A stretch of 64,000 nucleotides of DNA from RHKX01 sp041393495 (GTDB lineage Bacteria; Actinomycetota; Thermoleophilia; Solirubrobacterales; 70-9). The stretch is taken from the NCBI GenBank assembly GCA_041393495.1, contig JAWKKA010000009.1:1-64000 (forward strand), read 5' to 3'. A program made the position numbers and the translations under genes. Positions 57,264-64,000 of the stretch are shown piece after piece (the stretch's first letter is position 1; every line of letters starts with the position of its first letter). The notes beneath the pieces are model-generated. The model worked only from the letters and a program-made list of their open reading frames with translations, was not told the origin of the DNA and searched no databases.

Positions 57264-59993
57264 TCATCCGGGGTCGAGCAGGCGCAGCACCGAGCTCATC
57301 ACATCAGCGCCGAGGGAGCGCTCCCAGTCGCTGCTCCAGTCGACCGATGCCCCGCGCACCCGCGCCGCGTGGTCGCCGGCGCGATCGACCGCCGTGGCGA
57401 GCCCGGCGGTGACCCCCTCGATGCTGGGCTCGGCGGCGATCAGGTTCGACGAGATCGCGGCGAGCCGCTCCGCCGTCTTCGTGGCGAAAGTGTTGGTGAC
57501 GGTCAGCAGGCCGGCCGATGCCATCTCGATCGGCACGAGGCTCGGGTGCGGGGTGAGCATCAGCGACAGGCCGACGTCGTAGCCGGCGAGGACCTCGCCG
57601 TACGCGGACTGGCTCTGCCGGGGCAGGACGTCGAGCTCGTTGCCGTTCGCGAGCGCGACGCGGCTGCGCCCGGAAACCGAGCCGATCCCGAAGAACTCCC
57701 AGTCGTCGCCGAAGATCCCGGCCTCGATCGCCCGGGCGATCGCGATCATCCCGAGCTCGAACATGTTCCGCTTCGCGTGCGGCTCGGAGCGGGCGTAGAA
57801 GAGCAGCCGCCGGCCCTCGCGGTCGGCTAGATCCTCGACCGTGGGAGCCCGGACCGGGGTGATCGCGTTCTGAAACGAGGCCGACCTGCGATCGCCGTCG
57901 GCGGCGTCGCCGGCGTAGACGCCGATCCGGCTGGCGGCGAAGTACGAGCGCAGGAACTCGGTCGAAAAGAGCGCAGCGTGCGGGAACGAGTACGTCTCCG
58001 CGGCGATCGCCGCCCACGAGCCCATCACGAACGTGAACGGCTCGTACTCCTGGATCAGGTAGAGGAACCGGTCGGATTCGACCTGCGCGACGGCGTCGCG
58101 CGCGTGGTAGGCGGTCCACCAGGTCGTCGCGACGAACCGGTCCCGCGGGCTGATCGCGACCTCGCCGCGCTCGCGTGCGAATGCCACCTCGATCTTCGCC
58201 ATCGCGCCGCCGAGGCCGCTGTAGCCCTCGACCTGCTCGCGCCAGTCGCCGGGGAGCTCCGGCGTCGGGTCGACGGTCACGATCCGGACCCGGCGGCCGG
58301 ACTCGGCGAGCTTGCGCGCGAGGTTGAACTTGGCGATGTAGCCCCCGAACAGGTGCCGGAGGTCGATCGTCGGGATCAGCAGGTTGATCCGCTCGGGCTC
58401 GGCATCGGAGACCCTGAACCCGAGCGGCGCCAGCAGGCGCTCGATGTGCGCGGTCTCGGGATCGGGGTAGGCCTCGCCCGCGGCCGGCCCCTCCGGCGCC
58501 GGCAGGCTGGCGTCGAAAGGCGACCCGATCGGCCGCTCCCACTCGCGGCTGTGGTAGCGCATCAGATGGCGCCAGAGCAGGCTTTCGGCCAGCATCCGCT
58601 CGGCGCCGAGCGTCTCGTTGCTGAGCAGCGCCCGAAGGCCGCGAAGCCGCAGCCAGAGGATCCCCGCCCGCGAGCGATCGGCCCACGCGAACCGCCGCAG
58701 AACGGCGCGCTTGCGCCGGCTCGCCTCCGGGACCCGCTCGAGGAGCGCGCGGGCGAGCAGCTCGAGGCGGACGTAGCTGCGGAAGTAGGCGGCGTGGGCG
58801 TGGGCGAACCGGCCGCGCCAGTAGGAGATCCCGATCCGGCTGCGGATCCCCCCCGGGCCGCCGACCGGGGCGTTCGCCCTGGCGTGGCCGAGCGCCGCGC
58901 CGCCGTGCTGGACGTAGTCGTAGAGCGGGCGGTCGACGTAGGCGACCTCGCCCATGCTCATCGCCACGAGGCCCAGCCAGTGGTCGTGGTACTGCTCCGA
59001 CGGCACCGCGGGAAACGGCAGCGCCCGCTCGACGACCTCGCGGCGCATCAGCGAGGCGGCGCCGGTGATCGTGTTCGCGATCAACAGCGACAGCAGGTTG
59101 GTGTGGTTGTTGCGCCTGCTCGTCCAGTACGTGGGGGCGAGCTCGGCCCCGTCGGCAGCGACGAGCCGGGCGTCGCTGTAGATCAGCTCGGCGTTCCCGA
59201 TCCCGGCTCGGAGCGTCGCCAGCTTCTCCGGATGCCAACGGTCGTCCTGATCGCAGAGGGCGACGAGGGCCGCGTCGGCGGGGATCATCGCGAGCGCCCG
59301 CTCGAAGCTGCGGTAGAAGCCGAGCCGGCGCTCGCCGCGCTCGACGATGAAGCGCTCGTCGCCGGCGAGCTCGGCCTCGAGCTCGCGGAAGCGATCGGGG
59401 CGTGACCGATCGTCGTTGACGACGCAGACCCAGCTTTCGTCCGTCTGCTCGCGCAGCGAGCGCACCTGGCCCCGGAACAGGTCCATGTCCGGGTTGTGCG
59501 TCGCCATCACGATCGCGATCCGGGCATCGTGGGGATCGGCGGAGGCGGCACCGTCGAGGGGCGCGAGCGGCGGCGGCCCGGCACCGATCCGGCCGATCTC
59601 GACCACCTCCGCCCCCCCGCTCCGAAGCCGGGCCCGGACGGCGAGGACGGTCTCCTCCCCGGCGTCGCGCGCGGGGATTGCGGCGGTCGCCCAGAAGCCG
59701 CTGCGGTAGCAGCGCACCTCGGGATCCTCGAGCGAGTCGCGGTCGCGGTCGGGCACCGGCGGCTCGCCCCCGCCGAGGTTGGGATGCAGACGGCGGAAGA
59801 CGTCGAGCCGGGGGAGGCCGAAATCGGTCACCGGCTGGGCAGCGCCGTCGATCAGGAGCGAGAGCCCGGTCACCTCGTCGCGAGGGTGAAAGCAGGCGCC
59901 GAAGACGAACACGGCGTCTCCCCGCCCGGCCGGGAGCTCACCCGGCAGCGGCTCCACCTCGACCCAGAGCTCTCCCGCGGCGCGCTCGCTCAC
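57264..59993 (-). CDS. Bifunctional glycosyltransferase (GT2 plus WsaF-like GT4)
   Basis: This 909-residue protein begins with a beta-domain (about residues 1-150, FVFGACFHPRDEVTGL). A GT2 domain follows (IAIVMATHNPDMDLF, about 160; DQDDRWHPEK, about 250; HDHWLGLVAMS), then helices (about 400-520). A C-terminal GT-B domain resembles rhamnosyltransferase WsaF (INLLIPTIDLRHLFGGY, FLYLIQEYEPFTFVMGSW, PIEMASAGLLTVTNT). Residues 1-520 are paralogous to the 525-residue GT2 gene upstream on the same strand. It probably adds two residues in one polypeptide. The gene ends 50 bases from the convergent fusion gene. Confidence 0.9.
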   Translation of the reverse strand: MSERAAGELWVEVEPLPGELPAGRGDAVFVFGACFHPRDEVTGLSLLIDGAAQPVTDFGLPRLDVFRRLHPNLGGGEPPVPDRDRDSLEDPEVRCYRSGFWATAAIPARDAGEETVLAVRARLRSGGAEVVEIGRIGAGPPPLAPLDGAASADPHDARIAIVMATHNPDMDLFRGQVRSLREQTDESWVCVVNDDRSRPDRFRELEAELAGDERFIVERGERRLGFYRSFERALAMIPADAALVALCDQDDRWHPEKLATLRAGIGNAELIYSDARLVAADGAELAPTYWTSRRNNHTNLLSLLIANTITGAASLMRREVVERALPFPAVPSEQYHDHWLGLVAMSMGEVAYVDRPLYDYVQHGGAALGHARANAPVGGPGGIRSRIGISYWRGRFAHAHAAYFRSYVRLELLARALLERVPEASRRKRAVLRRFAWADRSRAGILWLRLRGLRALLSNETLGAERMLAESLLWRHLMRYHSREWERPIGSPFDASLPAPEGPAAGEAYPDPETAHIERLLAPLGFRVSDAEPERINLLIPTIDLRHLFGGYIAKFNLARKLAESGRRVRIVTVDPTPELPGDWREQVEGYSGLGGAMAKIEVAFARERGEVAISPRDRFVATTWWTAYHARDAVAQVESDRFLYLIQEYEPFTFVMGSWAAIAAETYSFPHAALFSTEFLRSYFAASRIGVYAGDAADGDRRSASFQNAITPVRAPTVEDLADREGRRLLFYARSEPHAKRNMFELGMIAIARAIEAGIFGDDWEFFGIGSVSGRSRVALANGNELDVLPRQSQSAYGEVLAGYDVGLSLMLTPHPSLVPIEMASAGLLTVTNTFATKTAERLAAISSNLIAAEPSIEGVTAGLATAVDRAGDHAARVRGASVDWSSDWERSLGADVMSSVLRLLDPG

Positions 59994-60071
59994 CCGGTGA
60001 TCCTCTCAGCGGGGAACGGCTCGGGGTCGTGCCGACCCGGCAGCTCCGCCGTGGCGAGGCGACCCACCCGG

Positions 60072-60986
60072 CTAGAGCTCCTCCGCCACCCGCGGCGCCT
60101 CCCGGTTGAAGAAACGGATCGACCAGAGGCAGACGCCGACGAACACGAGCGCGGCGGGGATCAGGTTCACCCAGCCACCGGCGACGGCGACGGCGCTCTG
60201 CGCGCCGGGGTCGATGATCCACTGGTGCGCCTGGATCATGATCAACACCAGCGGGTTGATGAGCATCACGTCGCGCAGCAGCCCCGGGGGCACGAGATCG
60301 ATCGGAAACAGGACGGCGCTGCCATAGAAGAGGGCCAGCGAGAGCACCCCCCAGATGATGGCCACGTCACGGCGACGAACGTAGAGGGCCGAGAGCAGGG
60401 TCGCCACGGCCGCGGTGAGGATCAGCATCAGACCGAGCAGGACCGGGAACAGCAGCCATGTCCAGTAGGGGCCGACGCCGAAGAAGAAGAAGAACGCGAG
60501 CACGGCCACCAGGTTCGTGCCGAGGTTCAACAACCCGGTCAGGACCGCCGCCAGGGGAATAACGAGCCGCGGGAACTGCGTCTTGCGAACGATCGACTCA
60601 CGCGCCACCACGGCGGTCGTGGCGGTCGTCGTGCCCTCCTGGAAGAACCCGAAGAAGACGATGTTGAAGAGCAGGAACATCGGATAGTTCGGGATCTGCG
60701 AGCCGATCCGAACGATCCTCGTGAAGACGACCAGCAGCACCGCGAAGGTCAGCAGCGGCCGCAGCAACGACCACGCGTAGCCGAGGACCGTTCCGAAGAA
60801 CGTCTTCCGGAAGTCGGTCATCGCCATCAGCAACAGCAGCTCGAAGAAGCGACGCCGGCCGCCCCCGAACGCGGAGGGGCCCTTGACCTCGCGCAGCTCG
60901 TCAGCGACCGCCGGCGGTCGCTCGGCCCGGGTCACGGGGCGAGGCGGATCGGCGTCCTCGAGGCCGGCTGCGGTGGTCGTTTTCAC
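60072..60986 (-). CDS. wzm: ABC-2 type polysaccharide exporter permease (Wzm-like)
   Basis: The protein has 304 residues from the GTG at 60986, which overlaps the ATPase stop (GTGA). A soluble N-terminus of about 40 residues precedes six membrane helices; the typical TDFRKTFFGTVLGYAWSLLRPLL lies at about residue 58. The GTTTATTAVVARESIVRKTQFPR segment is characteristic of O-antigen/teichoic acid ABC-2 permeases. It forms the channel that moves lipid-linked glycan across the membrane together with the adjacent ATP-binding subunit. Confidence 0.93.
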   Translation of the reverse strand: MKTTTAAGLEDADPPRPVTRAERPPAVADELREVKGPSAFGGGRRRFFELLLLMAMTDFRKTFFGTVLGYAWSLLRPLLTFAVLLVVFTRIVRIGSQIPNYPMFLLFNIVFFGFFQEGTTTATTAVVARESIVRKTQFPRLVIPLAAVLTGLLNLGTNLVAVLAFFFFFGVGPYWTWLLFPVLLGLMLILTAAVATLLSALYVRRRDVAIIWGVLSLALFYGSAVLFPIDLVPPGLLRDVMLINPLVLIMIQAHQWIIDPGAQSAVAVAGGWVNLIPAALVFVGVCLWSIRFFNREAPRVAEEL

Positions 60987-62257
60987 GGCAGCGCCTCCGA
61001 GCTCATCACGGGCTTGACCTCGAAGAGGCCGGCGATCGGCTCGACGTCGTAGACGATGAAGTCGAGGAGGTCGAAGACCTGGACGGTCAGGTCGCCGGGC
61101 TGCCGGTCCCTCGAGACCCAGCACTTCAGGAAGTAGTGCCCGGCGGCGAGCTGGTTCTCGAGCTCGACGTTGACCCGTAGCCGCTGGCCCTCCTCCAACA
61201 CCTCCGGGGCGCCATCCCCGGTCTCGCGCGGCGAGTAGTTGAAGCCGAGGACGTGGATGCCGCGGACGTCGTAGAGGTGATAGCCGACGACAACGTTCTC
61301 GAGCCGCTCCCGTGCCTCGATGACCGTCTTCACGCGGATCGGCTCGCGGCCCCCGATGTTCTTCTGCCGCTCGCCGCCGCGGTCCTCGAGCCAGGCATCG
61401 ACGATCCTGGCGTGGACGTCGGGGGCCGCTATCGCCCCGCTGTCCTTCGAGAAGTTGAGCTGCAGATAGCGGCGTCCAACCTCCTCGGGGTCGCCCATGA
61501 ACGTGCTGACCCCGTCGTGGATCAGCATCGCCCGATCGCAGTAACGCTGTACGGCGCCCATGTCGTGCGTCACGAGCACGATCGTCTTGCCGGCGTTGCG
61601 CATCGCGTAGAAGGTGTCGGTGCACTTCTGCTGAAAGCTCGCGTCTCCGACCGCGAGCACCTCGTCGATCAGGAGCACATCGGCGTCCGCCTGCACCATG
61701 ACCGCGAACGCGAGTCGCACGGTCATCCCCGATGAGTAGTTCTTCAGCTTCAGGTCCTCGAAGTCGCGCAGCTCGGCGAAGTCCATGATCGCGTCGAACC
61801 GGCGCTCCGCCTCATGCCTGCCGAGCCCCATCATCACCCCGTTGAGGATGATGTTGTCGCGTGCGGCGAGCTCGGGATCGAAGCCGACCCCGAGCTCGAT
61901 GAACGGCGCGAGGCGCCCGGCGATCCGAATCGTTCCCGCATCGGCGGCGTAGATGCTCGCCATGATCTTGAGCAGGGTGCTCTTGCCGGAGCCGTTGCGC
62001 CCGACGATGCCGAAGAACTCGCCCTTGTGGACATCGAGCGAGATGCCGCGGAGCGTCTTCAGGTCCCGATACTCGATTCGGCCGAACGGGTGCGCGGCCC
62101 GCTCCTTGAACGACGTGATCCGGTGCCTGGGGATCCGGAAGGTCTTGTGGATGTCACGGATCTCGACAGCCACCGGCGAGTCTTCCGTGAATCGGCGCTC
62201 GCTCGCATCCGGCAACGACACAGATCCGGCTTCGTCTGTTGTCTGCTGGCGCCGCAT
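60983..62257 (-). CDS. wzt: ABC transporter ATPase (Wzt-like) with C-terminal glycan-binding domain
   Basis: This 424-residue protein has an NBD at about residues 25-250 with Walker A (GIVGRNGSGKSTLLKI), signature NYSSGMTVRLAFA and Walker B (VLLIDEVLAVGDASFQ). Its C-terminal domain (about 270-424) matches the Wzt carbohydrate-binding domain: VEARERLENVVVGYHLYDVRGIHV-like strands and HYFLKCWVSRD. In known systems this domain recognises the terminal modification of the polymer before export. The first 35 residues are a non-conserved acidic leader. It is co-translated with the permease. Confidence 0.93.
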   Translation of the reverse strand: MRRQQTTDEAGSVSLPDASERRFTEDSPVAVEIRDIHKTFRIPRHRITSFKERAAHPFGRIEYRDLKTLRGISLDVHKGEFFGIVGRNGSGKSTLLKIMASIYAADAGTIRIAGRLAPFIELGVGFDPELAARDNIILNGVMMGLGRHEAERRFDAIMDFAELRDFEDLKLKNYSSGMTVRLAFAVMVQADADVLLIDEVLAVGDASFQQKCTDTFYAMRNAGKTIVLVTHDMGAVQRYCDRAMLIHDGVSTFMGDPEEVGRRYLQLNFSKDSGAIAAPDVHARIVDAWLEDRGGERQKNIGGREPIRVKTVIEARERLENVVVGYHLYDVRGIHVLGFNYSPRETGDGAPEVLEEGQRLRVNVELENQLAAGHYFLKCWVSRDRQPGDLTVQVFDLLDFIVYDVEPIAGLFEVKPVMSSEALP

Positions 62258-62308
62258 CGAGATGGCGGACGCGCTGTCCGCCTCCGCGAGGCGATTCTAG
62301 ACGCTGGA

Positions 62309-63886
62309 TCAGCTCCGGGCCGCGGGTCGCGACCGGCCGCGGATCCACCGCTTCAGCCGCCATTGACCGAACGCGAGGATGTCGAACTCGGGAACGGTCG
62401 CGTCCTGTCGGGCCCCGGTCGGCGAGCGCCGCCCGACCTCGCGGAGCTTGACGTAGTGGAGCCAGGCGATCCCCTTCAGCAGATGCCACTCGGTCCCGAG
62501 GGTCTCGTTGCGTCCCCAGAGCTCACGCGCCGGCCGGACCGCGAGCTCGAGGGCGCCGGCGATCGACCGGTCGGCGGCGATCAGGCGGCGCAGCGCCCGC
62601 GCGTCGCGCGCGCTCATCCGATCGGCGCAGCGCCCGAGCAGGACCTCGGCCTGGAGCGCCACATGGATGAAGCTGCCGAAGTAGATCGACCGGCAGCGGG
62701 CGAGCAGCCGCCTCGGATGGCGCAGCGGAGCGAAGAGCTGCCAGGGGTTCCACAGCGGCGATTCGATCCCCGGATGCCGGGTCCCGTCGGCCTCCTCGAC
62801 GGAAACCCGCCCGACCACGGCCCCCTCGTGCTGGACGTAGTCGTAGAGGGGGCGGTCGAGGTAGCGGATCGAGCCCGCCGCCAGCGCCACGGCCGCGATC
62901 CAGTGGTCGTGGAACTGCCACCCGGTGGTGTGGGGGAAGGGCAGGATGCGCTCGAGGAGGTCGCGCCGCATCAGCGCCGAGGCGCCGACGATCGTGTTGG
63001 CGATCGTCGCCGAGTAGAGGCTGTTCTCGTTCCGGCTCCTGCCGACCCAGAGGCTGTCGCGGATGACGGCGCCGTCCTTGCGCGTCAGCCGCTGATCGCT
63101 GTAGACGAGTTGATGGTCGTCGATCGCGGCAGCCAGGGTCTCGAGCTTCTCCGGATACCACCGATCGTCCTGGTCGCTGAGGGCGATCAGCTCGCAGCCT
63201 CCGGAAGCCATCGTCAGGGCGCGCTCGAAATTCCGGAAGAAGCCGAGTCGCCGCTCCGCGCGCGAGAGCACGAAACGACGATCGTTCCCGACGATCTGCC
63301 GGATCCCGGCCCAGCTCGACTCGCTCGAGTGATCGTCGCTCACGTAGCAGACCCAGTCGTCGGTCGTCTGGGCGCGGATCGACTCGACCTGAACCCGGAA
63401 GAGGTCGGGGTCCGGCTCGTAGGTGGCCATGCAGATCCCGATCCTCGCCGCCCGCTCCGGCGCTTCGACGGCCACCGCCGCCATCGGCTCGACCGCGATC
63501 TCGGCGAACGGCGCCGCAACGGTCGAGCCGTTCGCGAGCGTGGCCACGACCGTGATCTCCATCGGCCCCGGGTCCATCGGCCCGACCGGTACGACGGCCC
63601 AGAAGCCGCTGCGATAGGAGCGATCCTCGGGATCGCGCGAGGGGCGGTGTGCGTGCAGCTCCCGAAACAGGCCGATCCGTGGCAGCGCCCTGGTCTCGAT
63701 CTCGGTCCGACCGCTCGGCGTCCGGATCGCGAGCCTGCGGATCGAGCTGCTCGGGTGGAAGCAGGCGCCGACGCAGAAGATCGCGTCGGCCCGGCCGGCA
63801 GCCAGCCGCGGTGGCAGCCAGCCCTCGCATCGAACGAACAGATCACCGCCCCCCGCAGTCGCCCCGCTGTCATCCGCCCGCACCAT
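62309..63886 (-). CDS. GT2-family glycosyltransferase
   Basis: This 525-residue protein has an N-terminal beta domain (FCVGACFHPSSSIRRL) and a GT-A domain: IGICMATYEPDPDLFRVQ (about residue 150), VCYVSDDHSS, SDQDDRWYPEKLETL (about 245) and QFHDHWIAAVAL (about 320). A helical C-terminus follows. It is closely similar to the first half of the 909-residue glycosyltransferase three genes downstream. The Asp residues of SDQDDRW would bind metal and donor sugar. It starts the minus-strand glycan-export group, with 51 bases before the Wzt gene. Confidence 0.92.
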   Translation of the reverse strand: MVRADDSGATAGGGDLFVRCEGWLPPRLAAGRADAIFCVGACFHPSSSIRRLAIRTPSGRTEIETRALPRIGLFRELHAHRPSRDPEDRSYRSGFWAVVPVGPMDPGPMEITVVATLANGSTVAAPFAEIAVEPMAAVAVEAPERAARIGICMATYEPDPDLFRVQVESIRAQTTDDWVCYVSDDHSSESSWAGIRQIVGNDRRFVLSRAERRLGFFRNFERALTMASGGCELIALSDQDDRWYPEKLETLAAAIDDHQLVYSDQRLTRKDGAVIRDSLWVGRSRNENSLYSATIANTIVGASALMRRDLLERILPFPHTTGWQFHDHWIAAVALAAGSIRYLDRPLYDYVQHEGAVVGRVSVEEADGTRHPGIESPLWNPWQLFAPLRHPRRLLARCRSIYFGSFIHVALQAEVLLGRCADRMSARDARALRRLIAADRSIAGALELAVRPARELWGRNETLGTEWHLLKGIAWLHYVKLREVGRRSPTGARQDATVPEFDILAFGQWRLKRWIRGRSRPAARS

Positions 63887-64000
63887 CGGGGCGGCGCAGT
63901 CTATGCGCTCATCGCCTACGATGCGGTGCCCTGAAGTTGCCCGTTTGCAGGGGATGGCTCCGGATCTGTCCGTTCGCCGGTCGCCAGGCCAACAGCCAAC
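63887..64000. other. Right end of window, promoter-proximal region
   Basis: A short non-coding stretch upstream of the GT2 gene. No gene or clear promoter motif is seen. Confidence 0.4.

Overview
The window is very GC-rich, densely coding DNA with many GTG/TTG starts and 4-bp stop/start overlaps. It carries an F420-type luciferase-like oxidoreductase, a WS/DGAT acyltransferase, a GAP/Sap-type membrane protein, Tat-exported lipoproteins, LuxR-type ATPases and many acyl-CoA enzymes. Together these suggest a soil actinobacterium, possibly of the Thermoleophilia/Solirubrobacterales; this is an inference from gene content, not a marker-based assignment.

Layout. (1) 1-12.3 kb: a plus-strand catabolic operon. 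It holds two thiolase-fold proteins each followed by a DUF35 zinc-ribbon/OB protein, three crotonase-fold enzymes, a BKACE (DUF849) enzyme, an amidohydrolase, an acyl-CoA dehydrogenase, a TetR regulator, a zinc alcohol dehydrogenase, a small membrane protein and a GMC oxidoreductase. Both thiolase-fold proteins and two of the crotonases lack standard catalytic residues, so the pathway is probably not plain beta-oxidation. (2) 12.4-16.4 kb: an OmpR-type two-component system with a divergent lipoprotein and a downstream PepSY-like protein. All three promoters carry the same 11-bp-phased TTTCAT direct repeats. (3) 16.6-22.2 kb: a secreted GH32 fructanase, a divergent MarR/cupin pair with a clear palindromic operator, a decayed TAP-type hydrolase, an M23-like protein and an alpha/beta hydrolase. 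(4) 22.2-31.0 kb: an accessory stretch bounded by an intact tRNA-Arg(ACG) and containing three truncated copies of its 3' half, with a beta-lactamase-fold hydrolase, a DUF6351 esterase-like gene, an orphan HicB with a broken HicA, and a large LuxR regulator between them. No integrase is visible. (5) 31.1-48.1 kb: ordinary core and accessory genes. These are GH20, P450, a GAP protein, a PotD/B/C-type transporter lacking its ATPase, DUF3817, DUF2007, WS/DGAT, an F420-type oxidoreductase, two tRNA-Ser genes, an alanine-racemase-fold protein beside a lactone oxidase, an MMPL transporter, GNAT and a class III nucleotide cyclase. (6) 48.6-63.9 kb: a surface-glycan region with a UDP-glucuronate decarboxylase-like epimerase, GH114, two GT4-like enzymes, a Wzm/Wzt exporter and two large related glycosyltransferases. 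It also holds a frameshifted B12-dependent acyl-CoA mutase gene, then a sulfotransferase-like protein and its paralogue fused to a methyltransferase.

The most noteworthy points are the repeated tRNA-Arg 3' halves with a common junction, the sulfotransferase-like/methyltransferase fusion next to a Wzm/Wzt exporter, the catalytically altered thiolase-DUF35 operon, and the regulatory repeats of the two-component system.
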